Assembly: GCA_023423415.1 (NCBI GenBank)
Contig: JAFAFP010000081.1
Span: 1 to 50,288 of the forward strand
Source: Pseudomonadota bacterium
Lineage (GTDB): Bacteria; Pseudomonadota; Alphaproteobacteria; Rhizobiales; Xanthobacteraceae
Direction of reading: 5' to 3'
Length of the DNA stretch: 50,288 nt
The notes below the pieces were generated by a model. That model was not told where the DNA came from. It ran no database searches and saw nothing but the letters and a program-made list of their open reading frames with translations. This document shows, in pieces, positions 1 to 7,904 of this stretch (position 1 is its first letter; each line of letters opens with the position of its first letter). Made by a program: the position numbers and the translations under genes.

Positions 1-1
1 C

Positions 2-559
2 GACGGCACCATCAAGGGCACCGCGCACAAGGGCTATCTCGACATCCATATGCGACCCGAGCGGCACAATGCGGTGAAGGTGCTGCTGTTCTTCGATGTC
101 GGCGGCTCGATGGACTGGCATATCAAGGTGACGGAAGAATTGTTCTCTGCCGCGCGTGCCGAGTTCAAGCACATGGAGCATTTCTACTTCCACAATTGCC
201 TCTACGAGCGGGTGTGGAAGGAGAACCGTCGGCGTTATCAGGAGACGACGCCGACCTTCGACGTGATGCATACCTATCCGCACGACTATAAGGTGATCTT
301 CATCGGCGATGCATCGATGAGCCCTTACGAAATCGCTGTGCCTGGCGGCTCTGTCGAGCACATGAACGAGGAGCCAGGGCAGGTGTGGATGGAGCGCATG
401 ACCCGCACATATCCTGCTGCGGTGTGGCTCAACCCGGTGCCGGAGAACGAATGGGACTATACCCAGTCGATCCGTATGATGCGCCAGCTCATGAGCGACC
501 GGATGTACCCATTGACCCTGGAGGGGCTGGACCGCGCCATGCGCGAACTGGTGCGCTAG
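2..559 (+). CDS. VWA-domain protein, 3' part only
   Basis: The reading frame is open from the window edge, so the N-terminal part is missing; 185 residues are visible. They show a von Willebrand factor A fold with a MIDAS-like Asp-x-Gly-x-Ser motif (DVGGSM, visible residues 32-37) after a hydrophobic strand. The proline- and aromatic-rich C-terminal half resembles the CoxE/YehP-like VWA proteins that are often encoded beside a MoxR ATPase. Such pairs are thought to act as chaperones for metalloenzyme or complex maturation. A MoxR ATPase occurs here about 10 kb away on the other strand (10529-11374). The ATG at 50 is internal to the frame and is not needed as a start. It converges with the reductase gene that ends at 572. 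Confidence 0.75.
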   Translation, partial: DGTIKGTAHKGYLDIHMRPERHNAVKVLLFFDVGGSMDWHIKVTEELFSAARAEFKHMEHFYFHNCLYERVWKENRRRYQETTPTFDVMHTYPHDYKVIFIGDASMSPYEIAVPGGSVEHMNEEPGQVWMERMTRTYPAAVWLNPVPENEWDYTQSIRMMRQLMSDRMYPLTLEGLDRAMRELVR

Positions 560-571
560 TCTCGCAATCGG

Positions 572-1564
572 CTATCGGACGGGGCGTGCCGGATCTGGCC
601 GCAATAACGGATCGATCGTGATGGTGCCGACGGCGCGCGAGACGCATGCGCAGATTTTGCTGTTCCCAGCCTTCTGGTGCTCGCTGAAGAACACATCCCG
701 ATGATCGACGTCACCATCGACCTCGACGATGTTGAGTGCGCATACGCCGCATTCGCCGCGACGGCAATCAGAGATCACGCCGATCCCTGCGGCTTCGAGT
801 GCGTCCAGGATCGATTGCGTTTCCGGCACCATGATTTCGCGGCCGCTTTCGGCAATTCGGACACGGAATGTTTCGGTCGCCAGCGTGCCGCTGGAACCGA
901 ATGTCTCATAACGCAAGTCGGGGAGAGGGCGGCCAAGGTTGCGCCAGACGCGGCGCGCATCGTCGAGCATGCGTAACGGTCCGCAAATCGCAGCGAGGCC
1001 GTCGGGCCCGAGCGCAGACAGCGCTGCAGCGAGATCGAGCCGTTGTCCTTCGTCGGATATGAAAAACTGTACGCGATCGCCCAGCGCTTCCTGCAATTCG
1101 TCGACGAGGGCGAGTTCGCCGCGCGTCCTTGCGCAATACAGAAGCTGCATCTTTGCGCCGCTTCGCGCCAGCGCAATGGCTGTGCCGGCGATCGGCGTGA
1201 TGCCTATTCCGCCGGCCACCAGAAGATAGTCGGGTCGTCCGAAATCGATTCCGAAATGGCTGCGCGGGGCGGATATCGTCAACTGCGAACCTTCGCCAAG
1301 CGACCACATGTAACGGGATCCGCCACGGCTGTCCGGCGTGAGCTTGACCGCGATGCGATATGCATCGGGCAAGGGCGGGCCAATCAGTGAATAGGAGCGG
1401 GTGTCAGCCTGTCCGTCGATCATGACGGTGATGTTGATATGCCCGCCGAGTGGAATCTGCGCAGGGCTGCCGACAGCCGGAACCAGTTCGAACAGGCGGA
1501 TCGTCGGCGTCAGGTCGAGCAAGGCGCGGACATGCGCCGTTGTCCAGGTCTCGATAACACGCAT
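572..1564 (-). CDS. VanB-like PDR-family oxidoreductase (FMN/FAD, NAD, 2Fe-2S)
   Basis: 330 residues with the class IA phthalate-dioxygenase-reductase layout. A flavin-binding RSYS motif lies at residues 56-59, a nucleotide-binding GGIGITP motif at 118-124, and a C-terminal plant-type [2Fe-2S] ferredoxin domain has Cys267, Cys272, Cys275 and Cys305 (C-x4-C-x2-C-x29-C). It would pass electrons from NAD(P)H to the Rieske oxygenase encoded 13 bp upstream at 1578-2636, forming a two-component system like vanillate O-demethylase VanAB. The substrate cannot be read from sequence; related pairs act on vanillate, dicamba or toluenesulfonate-type aromatics. It is cytoplasmic and has no signal peptide. 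Confidence 0.85.
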   Translation of the reverse strand: MRVIETWTTAHVRALLDLTPTIRLFELVPAVGSPAQIPLGGHINITVMIDGQADTRSYSLIGPPLPDAYRIAVKLTPDSRGGSRYMWSLGEGSQLTISAPRSHFGIDFGRPDYLLVAGGIGITPIAGTAIALARSGAKMQLLYCARTRGELALVDELQEALGDRVQFFISDEGQRLDLAAALSALGPDGLAAICGPLRMLDDARRVWRNLGRPLPDLRYETFGSSGTLATETFRVRIAESGREIMVPETQSILDALEAAGIGVISDCRRGECGVCALNIVEVDGDVDHRDVFFSEHQKAGNSKICACVSRAVGTITIDPLLRPDPARPVR

Positions 1565-1577
1565 GATCAGCGATCCG

Positions 1578-2636
1578 TCATTCGGCTGCGCGCAAAGCGG
1601 CTGGAGCTTCTTCGCGGATCATGCGTTCCAGAATCCGCCGCGCCCACATCGCTCCGCCGTCGATGTTCAGGTTGTAGAAGACGGCATCCGGATTTGCATC
1701 CATAGCCTGCTGCTGCGCGTCGAGCATGGCCTCGTCTTCACCGATGATCGCGGCGTTGCGGTCCCGCGTTTCGGTGGTCAGACGCTGGTCGGTGAGCTTG
1801 AAATTGCGGCGGACCACCCAGAAGAAGTGGCAGCGTTGCTCGGTCTCCGGGGTGATGAAATGACAAACCCGCAGATTGACCCCCTGCGAACGGTTGCCCT
1901 GCGGCGCGCCTGTGCCCGTGAGCGCAACGCCGACATCGAGCACGACGGCGGCCGGCGCTTCGAAATTGATGTATTGCCAGCGATCGACCTTCACCGGCTC
2001 TTTCGCGCCGAGCTGGAAGGCCCAGAAGGGTGGCGGGTCGATATTCAGCATCCAGCGTGTCACCTGCGCGGTCCGCTCTCCATGCGTCACCTCAAACGGC
2101 GCTTCGGCGACCGCAGCGTTGCCGATCGAACTGCGGTGGACGAACGACTCGTGCGTCAGGTCCATCAGATTGTCGACGACAAGGCGATAGTTGCAGGCCA
2201 TCGGCGTGAGGCGACCTTCGCCCGCCCAGTCTGGATCGTCCACCCAATGCATGTCGGGGATCAGCGATGGATCGGCCTGTGCAGGATCGCCCATCCAGAT
2301 CCAGGCAAAACGGTATTTCTCGACGATCGGAAAGTGGCGTACGCAAGCCGAAGGATTGATGGTTTCCTGGGAGGGCATGAAGGTACAGCGGCCGTTCGGA
2401 TCAAATTTCAGTCCGTGATAGCCGCAGACGACCTCATCGCCTTCCAGCCACCCCTTGGACAGTGGCACGAGCCGGTGCCAGCAGGCATCTTCCAGGGCGA
2501 CGATCTGACCGGCGGCCGTACGATACATGACGACCTTCTTGCCGCAGATGGTGCGCGGCATCAGTGCGCGTTTGATTTCATAGTCCCAGGCGGCCACGTA
2601 CCAGGCATTGAATGGGAATGTGCGGTCTGTCGGCAT
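1578..2636 (-). CDS. VanA-like Rieske aromatic oxygenase, alpha subunit
   Basis: 352 residues, the usual length for VanA-type monooxygenases. The Rieske [2Fe-2S] site is Cys52-x-His54 and Cys71-x2-His74. The mononuclear iron site has His162 and His167 in a DLTHESFVH context. No small beta subunit gene is present, which fits the VanA / DdmC / TsaM branch that works as homotrimers with a VanB-type reductase, here the next gene (572-1564). The likely reaction is oxidative O-demethylation or hydroxylation of an aromatic acid. The ATG at 2636 gives the typical MPTDRTFPFN-like N terminus just before the Rieske domain. The exact substrate is unknown. Confidence 0.85.
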   Translation of the reverse strand: MPTDRTFPFNAWYVAAWDYEIKRALMPRTICGKKVVMYRTAAGQIVALEDACWHRLVPLSKGWLEGDEVVCGYHGLKFDPNGRCTFMPSQETINPSACVRHFPIVEKYRFAWIWMGDPAQADPSLIPDMHWVDDPDWAGEGRLTPMACNYRLVVDNLMDLTHESFVHRSSIGNAAVAEAPFEVTHGERTAQVTRWMLNIDPPPFWAFQLGAKEPVKVDRWQYINFEAPAAVVLDVGVALTGTGAPQGNRSQGVNLRVCHFITPETEQRCHFFWVVRRNFKLTDQRLTTETRDRNAAIIGEDEAMLDAQQQAMDANPDAVFYNLNIDGGAMWARRILERMIREEAPAALRAAE

Positions 2637-2778
2637 GCCTTCGTTTTCCTCTCCTCGGCCTTGTCGGCCGTTTTTGTTTTGATGTCGCGCGTCTGTGGCG
2701 GATCCTCGATTGGAACTCTAACAGTCTGGTTTTTGATCTGCTAGTCCGTGGTTGTTGCCTGGTTGGAGAGGCGCATAC

Positions 2779-3282
2779 ATGGACCACTCAAAGGACGAGA
2801 ACTGCGACGCAATGCCGACAATCGAAATCTACGTCGATGCCGACGCCTGTCCGGTCAAAGCTGAGATTTACCGCGTGGCCGAACGGCATGAGTTGAAGGT
2901 CTTCGTCGTGTCCAATGCGTTCATCACGGTTCCCCGGACGCCAATGATCGAACGGGTGTTGGTTGCAGAGGGCATGGACAAAGCCGACGACTGGATCGCC
3001 GAACATGCGCGAGCCGGCGTGATCGTAGTTACCGCCGATATTCCACTGGCAAGCCGCTCCGTAAAAGCGGGCGCCACTGCGCTTGCACCCAACGGCCGAG
3101 TCTTTACCGAGGATTCCATTGGCATGGCGCTGGCGACGCGCAACTTGATGGACGAATTGCGATCGGCTGGTGCGGTAACGGGCGGTCCACGTCCGTTCTC
3201 TCCGCAGGATCGCTCCGCCTTCTTGTCAGCACTCGATCTCGCTGTTGTACGACTGAAGCGGACTGGCTTTACGGCCGCGTGA
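2779..3282 (+). CDS. YaiI/YqxD family protein (UPF0178, DUF188)
   Basis: The family signature DADACPVK lies about 20 residues in, followed by a conserved core (VSNAF, GMDKADDWI, TADIPLASR, GRVFTEDSIGMALATR). These proteins have a PIN/NYN-like nuclease fold; their function is unproven. The ATG at 2779 has a GGAGAGG ribosome site 8 bp upstream and gives 167 residues. The ATG at 2812 would give 156 residues starting directly at the conserved core and is a good alternative. A TTG at 2752 is less likely. The gene is divergent from the Rieske oxygenase gene and stands alone. Confidence 0.85.
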   Translation: MDHSKDENCDAMPTIEIYVDADACPVKAEIYRVAERHELKVFVVSNAFITVPRTPMIERVLVAEGMDKADDWIAEHARAGVIVVTADIPLASRSVKAGATALAPNGRVFTEDSIGMALATRNLMDELRSAGAVTGGPRPFSPQDRSAFLSALDLAVVRLKRTGFTAA

Positions 3283-3507
3283 TTCCCACGCGTTGAGGCA
3301 TTGGCGAACGCGTTCCCAAGTCAAGCTGACCGATCTAGCGTACCCGCGTGTTTTCGCCGCAACACCTGTGAAAAAGCGGCTTCTCCCGCCTCGACACCGG
3401 TCTGCGAATATCATCAAGTGCGAATCTAGGCTGGTGGAATGGCCCACTGGCTCCGTTCGTCTGACCGGCCTCGACCGAAAATGTCCGGCAGCCAAGGGGG
3501 TTGTCTT

Positions 3508-3969
3508 ATGAAGAAGACTGGAATTGTGCTTGCGGCATTGGCTGCGGCACTGGTGGTGACTGGCGGTGTTGCCGAGGCAGCCGGCAAGAAGCGTGCGAAA
3601 GTCGTTGTAACGCCTGCTCCCGCCTACACGTGGTGGAATTTCTGGGGCGTGCGCGATCCGCGTCTCGACGCTTCGAACACGGTCGTGGGCGCTGGCGCCG
3701 CTGCCGCTTACTACGGCATCCGTCACAATCAGGGGCACAAGTTCTGGAGCAGCGGCGGCGGTGGTCTCTATGTGGGCACGAGCGCGGCCTGCGCGGCCGT
3801 TTCGCCGATCGTTGGTACTATCGTGACCCAGCGCGAACTGACCCAGCGCGAAGTCTTTGTGTCGACGGCCAACTGCTTCGCCCCGATCGTCGGTGGTTGG
3901 GCGATGAACTACTGGTTTGACTACTATGGTTGGGATCAGCCGAAGGGCCCGAAGGGCAAGCGCGGCTAA
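3508..3969 (+). CDS. Secreted or membrane-associated hypothetical protein
   Basis: 153 residues. The start at 3508 is chosen because AAGGGGG lies 7 bp upstream and because it yields a classic signal peptide (MKKTG, then an Ala/Leu/Val core, with cleavage near AEA-AG at about residues 24-26). The mature part has a Trp-rich stretch (WWNFWG), Gly/Ala-rich segments long enough for one or two short membrane passes, three cysteines and a basic tail (PKGPKGKRG). I do not recognise the family. A strong hairpin with a T-run follows directly (3991-4027), so it is probably a single-gene unit. Confidence 0.65.
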   Translation: MKKTGIVLAALAAALVVTGGVAEAAGKKRAKVVVTPAPAYTWWNFWGVRDPRLDASNTVVGAGAAAAYYGIRHNQGHKFWSSGGGGLYVGTSAACAAVSPIVGTIVTQRELTQREVFVSTANCFAPIVGGWAMNYWFDYYGWDQPKGPKGKRG

Positions 3970-3990
3970 TCGTCAGACGCCACAATTTTG

Positions 3991-4027
3991 AAAGAAGCCG
4001 GCCCGCGATTGCGAGTCGGCTTTTTTT
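3991..4027 (+). terminator. Rho-independent terminator
   Basis: AAGCCGGC (3995-4002) pairs with GTCGGCTT (4015-4022) with one G-T wobble, followed by a run of seven T. It ends the gene at 3508-3969. The opposite strand has only a weak T-run, so it may work partly for the converging gene at 4044-4376. Confidence 0.8.
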
Positions 4028-4043
4028 ATTTCCGATCGCGCGA

Positions 4044-4376
4044 TCAGTAATCGTTGTTGCACGAACCCCATCGGCCGTAGCCAAGATCGACTGGGCAGGC
4101 CAGGCCGGGTGGTGGCTGATAGGGGCGGCCATACTGATCAAACGACGGATCCGCAGGCCTCCATCCGCCCCAGCCGGACGTAGACGGTCCCGGCGGTGGT
4201 GCCGCTTGTGAGCGGACCTTTTGCTTCTTCTTTTTCTGCGCGGCCGAGACCTCGCTGAAAGCAGCTTGCTGCCTTGCGCTCACGGTGTCGCTGCTGGCGT
4301 GCGATGACTGTGGCGCGCTCACAGCAATCAGGACAAACGCGACAGTCGCCGCGGCCGCAGTTTTAAGTTCGTGCAT
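4044..4376 (-). CDS. Small secreted protein, GYGRW family, copy 1
   Basis: 110 residues with an N-terminal signal peptide (cleavage near SHA-SS, about residue 28), a lysine-rich patch (KKKKQK), a Pro/Gly/Trp/Tyr-rich middle and the C-terminal signature C-x2-D-x-GYGRW-x2-C. The same signature ends the next two genes on this strand (4388-4762 and 4887-5225), so the three are tandem paralogues. The ATG at 4376 has AAGGAAG 6 bp upstream. The two cysteines flanking GYGRW could form a small disulfide loop outside the cytoplasm (inference). I do not know a function for this family. Confidence 0.65.
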   Translation of the reverse strand: MHELKTAAAATVAFVLIAVSAPQSSHASSDTVSARQQAAFSEVSAAQKKKKQKVRSQAAPPPGPSTSGWGGWRPADPSFDQYGRPYQPPPGLACPVDLGYGRWGSCNNDY

Positions 4377-4387
4377 TCATGTCTTCC

Positions 4388-4762
4388 TTAGCGCGAGCCG
4401 CAAGCCGCCCAGCGGCCATAGCCGAGATCTTCCACGCATTGGCCGATCGAGCGGCGCCATGCAAATTCACCTGCGTAGCCGGGCGGTCCGACATATCCGA
4501 AAGAAGGCGCCACGCCGGGTCGCAGATAATAGGGTGAACGTGTCGGGTCGCCGTAATAGGCAGGATAACGCGCGTACCCGTGTCGATGGCGCTGCGTTGA
4601 GACCTTCCTCTTATTTTGCCTCTTTTGCGCCGAGACTTCGGAATGGATTGACGCTTCGCGCGATAAATCGGCTGGGCCGCCAGCCGCGGCATGCGCCGGC
4701 TGAACCGCGGGCGCCGTGGTCAGGGCCGCAAGGATTGCGCCCAATGTAAGAACCCATCTCAT
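4388..4762 (-). CDS. Small secreted protein, GYGRW family, copy 2
   Basis: 124 residues from the ATG at 4762, which has a GAGAGG ribosome site about 7 bp upstream; longer in-frame starts lack a signal peptide. A signal peptide (MRWVLTLGA, cleavage near AHA-AA) is followed by a basic linker, a Tyr/Pro/Arg-rich middle, and the C-terminal C-x-EDLGYGRWAAC signature shared with its neighbours. The segment PPGYAGEFAWRRSIGQCV closely parallels PDGYPGEYAVRRAAGQCV in copy 3, so copies 2 and 3 are the closest pair. It ends 11 bp before copy 1 starts, which suggests co-transcription. Function unknown. Confidence 0.65.
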   Translation of the reverse strand: MRWVLTLGAILAALTTAPAVQPAHAAAGGPADLSREASIHSEVSAQKRQNKRKVSTQRHRHGYARYPAYYGDPTRSPYYLRPGVAPSFGYVGPPGYAGEFAWRRSIGQCVEDLGYGRWAACGSR

Positions 4763-4886
4763 GACAAAGCCTCTCAAATACAAACGGCCAGTGATCCAAT
4801 CGGAAAACCCCACTGGCCGTCGAGAATGTGGGCAACATTTCCACGCCACACTTCACGTCTGCGTGTGCCATCCGGTATCGCAGCAA

Positions 4887-5225
4887 TCAGCACGCACGCC
4901 AACGGCCGTAGCCGAAATCCATCACACATTGACCGGCCGCACGACGCACCGCGTATTCACCTGGATAACCGTCCGGCCCGCCGATGAAATCGTGAGACGG
5001 GACAATGTAACGTGGACGATGCGGGTTAATGATTTCGCCGGTCAATGCGTCAATATAGGTTGCATCGGAGCCCAACATGCGGCGCTTCTTGGCGGCGGAG
5101 AACTCGTCGGCTTTCTGCCGTCCAATCATTAAAGTGTTCGCATGTTCGGCCGCCGCCACAACCGGCACCGAATTGATGAGTGTCGCCGCGACCAAGCCGG
5201 CGATGACAAAAACTGCAGGTTTCAT
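4887..5225 (-). CDS. Small secreted protein, GYGRW family, copy 3
   Basis: 112 residues with a signal peptide (MKPAVFVIAGL, cleavage near VAAAE at about residue 26), a short basic stretch (AAKKRRM), and the C-terminal signature C-x-MDFGYGRWRAC. The ATG at 5225 is preceded by GAGAGGG at about 9 bp. It is the first of three tandem paralogues on this strand. The conserved end with two cysteines around GYGRW, present in all three, argues that this is the functional part of an exported protein. I do not recognise a named family. Confidence 0.65.
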   Translation of the reverse strand: MKPAVFVIAGLVAATLINSVPVVAAAEHANTLMIGRQKADEFSAAKKRRMLGSDATYIDALTGEIINPHRPRYIVPSHDFIGGPDGYPGEYAVRRAAGQCVMDFGYGRWRAC

Positions 5226-5308
5226 TTGCGACCGACCCTCTCATCAGAAGGGCAATGCGAGATGCATGCCTCTTCGAGAGGATTGGTCGCGGCGAAGAAG
5301 GGAAAAGT

Positions 5309-5647
5309 TCACCCTGCTCGGGTGCGTTTTGCGGTCTTGCGGCGACTGGCGGCGCGGGTTCTCTTGGCAGGCGATTGCGACGCAGTGGCGCGTCGGCGCC
5401 GAGACGTTTTTCTCGCCGGCTTGTCTTCGAACAATCCGAAGGTTGGGATGCTGGCGGCGATCGCACCGGGCGCTGCGGCCATGGTCTTTTTCAGTCCCTT
5501 CAACGCGCCCGTATTGGTCATGACCTGTCCAAGCAACACGCCCATCTGGAACGCCGCAGCGGCACTCAGACGGGAATGACTTGCTATCGTGTCGCTGATG
5601 CGTCCGATGAGGTCTTGGGAGTGGGACGATTGGACACTGCGAGCCAT
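5309..5647 (-). CDS. Hypothetical protein with histone-like basic tail
   Basis: 112 residues from the ATG at 5647, which has AGGAGA at about 6 bp; an upstream start would add 11 residues. The first 75 residues look like a small helical domain (SQDLIGRISDTIASHSRLSA). The last 35 are almost entirely Lys, Arg, Ala, Ser and Thr with repeated KRT/RRK/AKR elements, like the tails of histone H1-type or AlgP-like bacterial proteins. A nucleic-acid-binding role is therefore possible (inference). It may also be related to small phasin-like or stress proteins; I do not recognise the family. Confidence 0.55.
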   Translation of the reverse strand: MARSVQSSHSQDLIGRISDTIASHSRLSAAAAFQMGVLLGQVMTNTGALKGLKKTMAAAPGAIAASIPTFGLFEDKPARKTSRRRRATASQSPAKRTRAASRRKTAKRTRAG

Positions 5648-5719
5648 AACATTCTCCTGATCGATGGTGGCGACACTCAAACCGGGGAAGACCGATTTCG
5701 GTTCCAGATGACGCCAGCT

Positions 5720-5998
5720 TTAACGCCCGTCCCCAACCCACCAGTTGCGATAGGGAGGATCATCTTCTGTCGTCGTCGGGATGCGGCTGAGATCAGATGT
5801 GTCAAATGGCCTGCGCAGCGTTCTCGATTGGTCCGTATCCGATCGGGGTGAGGGGGACTGCTGCTTTTCTGAAGTTTCTGAAGTTTGGGCGTTAATCATC
5901 GTCTGCTCATTTTCCCCCCTTCGAGGGACTTCTGTCCGGTCGTATGGGAATGCGGCAGGGGCGGGATCGGTTCCAATCACGCCCATGTCAAATTTCAT
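5720..5998 (-). CDS. Hypothetical small polar protein
   Basis: 92 residues, strongly polar and probably disordered, rich in Ser, Thr, Asp, Pro and Arg, ending in PPYRNWWVGDGR. The ATG at 5998 lacks a good ribosome site; an internal ATG at 5902 is an alternative. The frame is not explained by any gene on the other strand. The WWVGDG end is the only distinctive feature. It could be a real small gene or a chance frame in a loosely packed region. Confidence 0.35.
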   Translation of the reverse strand: MKFDMGVIGTDPAPAAFPYDRTEVPRRGENEQTMINAQTSETSEKQQSPSPRSDTDQSRTLRRPFDTSDLSRIPTTTEDDPPYRNWWVGDGR

Positions 5999-6108
5999 TG
6001 TATTCGGCAGTGATCAATCCGGAACATCGCATTCGCTGTCACGTTGGCCGAAGTAACGCGAAGCGTTGAATCCGAAATTTAGGGCACAAGATACAATGGG
6101 AGCCGCCT

Positions 6109-6615
6109 ATGGGTCTCTTCTCCGCTGACATCAAGACGATGAATGATCTCTATGTTCATCAACTTCAGGATATGTATTACGCCGAAAAGCAAATCCTGAA
6201 ATCGCTGCCGGACATGATCGGAAAGGCCAGCGACAGAGAGCTGAAAACTGGGCTGCAGAAGCATCTCCAGGAAACCGAGAATCATGTTGCAAGGCTTGAA
6301 CAGGTTTTCAAGCTGCAGGATCTGAAGCCGAAGGCCGTTGATTGTCCCGCTATCGACGGCATTATCGAAGAGGCCGATGAAGTCTCTGGTGAGGTCGACG
6401 ACAAGGAAGTGCTCGACGCGGCGATTGTTGCGGCGGCGCAGGCGGTCGAACACTATGAGATCACCAAATACGGCACTTTGATTGCGTGGGCCCACCAACT
6501 GGGACGGGACGATGCTGCGGCTATCCTTCAAAAGACGTTGGAGGAGGAGAAAGCGGCCGACAAGAAGCTGACCATGGTTGCTGAAGCCAAGGTGAACCGG
6601 AAAGCGGCTGGCTAG
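6109..6615 (+). CDS. YciE/YciF-family ferroxidase-like protein (DUF892)
   Basis: 168 residues, all predicted helical, matching the DUF892 ferritin-like four-helix bundle. The N-terminal segment DLYVHQLQDMYYAEKQILKSLP is cut here to its hallmark YAEKQIL, with paired Glu/His positions (KHLQETENHVARLEQ and AVEHYEITKYGTLI) that fit a di-iron site. Proteins of this family are induced by stress in enterics and are proposed to bind iron. It is a single gene, bounded downstream by a strong hairpin (6642-6671). Confidence 0.88.
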   Translation: MGLFSADIKTMNDLYVHQLQDMYYAEKQILKSLPDMIGKASDRELKTGLQKHLQETENHVARLEQVFKLQDLKPKAVDCPAIDGIIEEADEVSGEVDDKEVLDAAIVAAAQAVEHYEITKYGTLIAWAHQLGRDDAAAILQKTLEEEKAADKKLTMVAEAKVNRKAAG

Positions 6616-6641
6616 CGGGCCGCCACATTCTTCGTTTGAAT

Positions 6642-6671
6642 AAAAGCGCCGGCCAAAGTGCCGGCGCTTTT
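6642..6671. terminator. Bidirectional terminator hairpin
   Basis: AAAAGCGCCGG (6642-6652) pairs perfectly with CCGGCGCTTTT (6661-6671) around an 8-nt loop. It lies between the converging genes ending at 6615 (+) and 6688 (-) and gives a short T-run in both directions. Confidence 0.8.
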
Positions 6672-6687
6672 GCGTGGAGCAAGCCGC

Positions 6688-7191
6688 TTAGCATCCCGTA
6701 GTGACGGATGAATCGATCCGCGGCGCCCCGGCGACCGAACCACTGGCGCCCGTCGTGGCTCCGGTGGTTGAAACGCCCGTGTTGCAAGGCATGGAATTTG
6801 GCCGGGTGACAACGGGCGCCCCGCTAATGTTTGGCACTGCCGTTCGCGAGGCCGCATTCGGATTGGTCGGGCTGACAGAGCCGGGTATCGGCGATTGGGT
6901 CGAAGGGCCCTGGGTTGCAGTGCCGCTCATTGTGCCGGCGCCGGCTGTCCCCGGTGCGGTCGTGGTGCTGGGGGCGGGAACTGCCGGGGCAACGCCGGGA
7001 GGCGCTGATCCGGGTCTCAGCGACGGGGCTGTCGCTCCCCCGGTCGGACCGCTGGACACGCCAGATGATCCGCCTGTTCCAGACGACCCACCTGCTCCTG
7101 ATGACCCGCCGCTGGTCTGCGCATGCGCCGAAAGACCCAGCGCCGCGATGAATCCTGCTGCCAGCGCGAGTTTCCGTGACATTTGTGACAT
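6688..7191 (-). CDS. Secreted low-complexity Gly/Ser/Thr/Pro-rich protein
   Basis: 167 residues from the ATG at 7191 (GGGAGAAC about 7 bp upstream), giving a clear signal peptide (MSQMSRKLALAAG, cleavage near AHA-QT). The mature chain begins with GGSSG-type repeats, continues as a Pro/Ala/Thr-rich region, and has only two cysteines (one internal, one as the last residue). It is probably disordered and exported. In-frame sequence further upstream codes for Arg-rich residues without a signal peptide and is judged non-coding. Similar proteins are common in Bradyrhizobium-type genomes, with no known role. Confidence 0.6.
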   Translation of the reverse strand: MSQMSRKLALAAGFIAALGLSAHAQTSGGSSGAGGSSGTGGSSGVSSGPTGGATAPSLRPGSAPPGVAPAVPAPSTTTAPGTAGAGTMSGTATQGPSTQSPIPGSVSPTNPNAASRTAVPNISGAPVVTRPNSMPCNTGVSTTGATTGASGSVAGAPRIDSSVTTGC

Positions 7192-7277
7192 AGCGTTCTC
7201 CCACGAAGGATTCCTCAACACCTTTCGAACGTGCTGGCATATCCACCTGTTCCGGAGTTCCGGCCGGAGCGGCAGCC

Positions 7278-7904
7278 ATGTGCTATGAGGCCTCCGCAGA
7301 GGGGCCGATAAACCAGATGAGCCGCGAGACTTCCGAGATCGAATATTCGTACAAGCCGTCGCTGATGGGCGGGATGTGGACATTCCGGCTCGCGCCGGAG
7401 GGCCTCCAGTGGTCGATCGGATCGGTATCGGGGCAGGTCGCCTATCAGGACATCCGTCGTATCCGCATGTCGTTTCGGCCTGCCACCATGCAATCCTACC
7501 GTTTCCTCACGGAAATCTGGTCTGATCGCAGTCCAAAATTGCCGATCGTTTCGTCATCCTGGAAGTCGTTCATGGAACAGGAGCGGCTGGATGATGCCTA
7601 TTCGCGCTTCGTTATCGCGTTGCACGAAAAAATCGCTGCAGCGCATGGCGCGCCGCGCCTGCAGGCTGGCGCGATTGCTTTTCTTTATTGGCCGGGCGTC
7701 GCAATCTTCGGGGCTATTTGCCTCGCAACAGTCGCCTTGCTATTTCGCGCACTGATGGAAGGCGAAACCGCAACGACACTTCTTCTCGCTGCCTTCTTCG
7801 CGTTTCTGGTGTGGCAGCTTGGTCGTTTCTTCCAGCGCAACCTGCCGCGACATTATACGCTTGATGCCATTCCGCGCGCTCTGTTGCCGATGCCCGATCG
7901 CTAG
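7278..7904 (+). CDS. Hypothetical membrane protein
   Basis: 208 residues. The N-terminal 120 residues are soluble and mixed alpha/beta (a PH-like or stress-sensing fold is possible but not shown). Two hydrophobic segments follow (AIAFLYWPGVAIFGAICLA cut short; TTLLLAAFFAFLVW), then a short basic tail. The ATG at 7278 has GGAG 8 bp upstream; the ATG at 7317 is an alternative. Its stop overlaps the 3' end of the universal stress protein gene by 4 bp, tail to tail. I do not recognise the family beyond similarity to uncharacterised alphaproteobacterial inner-membrane proteins. Confidence 0.6.
   Translation: MCYEASAEGPINQMSRETSEIEYSYKPSLMGGMWTFRLAPEGLQWSIGSVSGQVAYQDIRRIRMSFRPATMQSYRFLTEIWSDRSPKLPIVSSSWKSFMEQERLDDAYSRFVIALHEKIAAAHGAPRLQAGAIAFLYWPGVAIFGAICLATVALLFRALMEGETATTLLLAAFFAFLVWQLGRFFQRNLPRHYTLDAIPRALLPMPDR

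Noticed and set aside
1401..2744. 447-codon plus-strand frame opposite the Rieske oxygenase
   Set aside because: The opposite strand carries complete Rieske and iron-ligand motifs; the plus-strand product has none.
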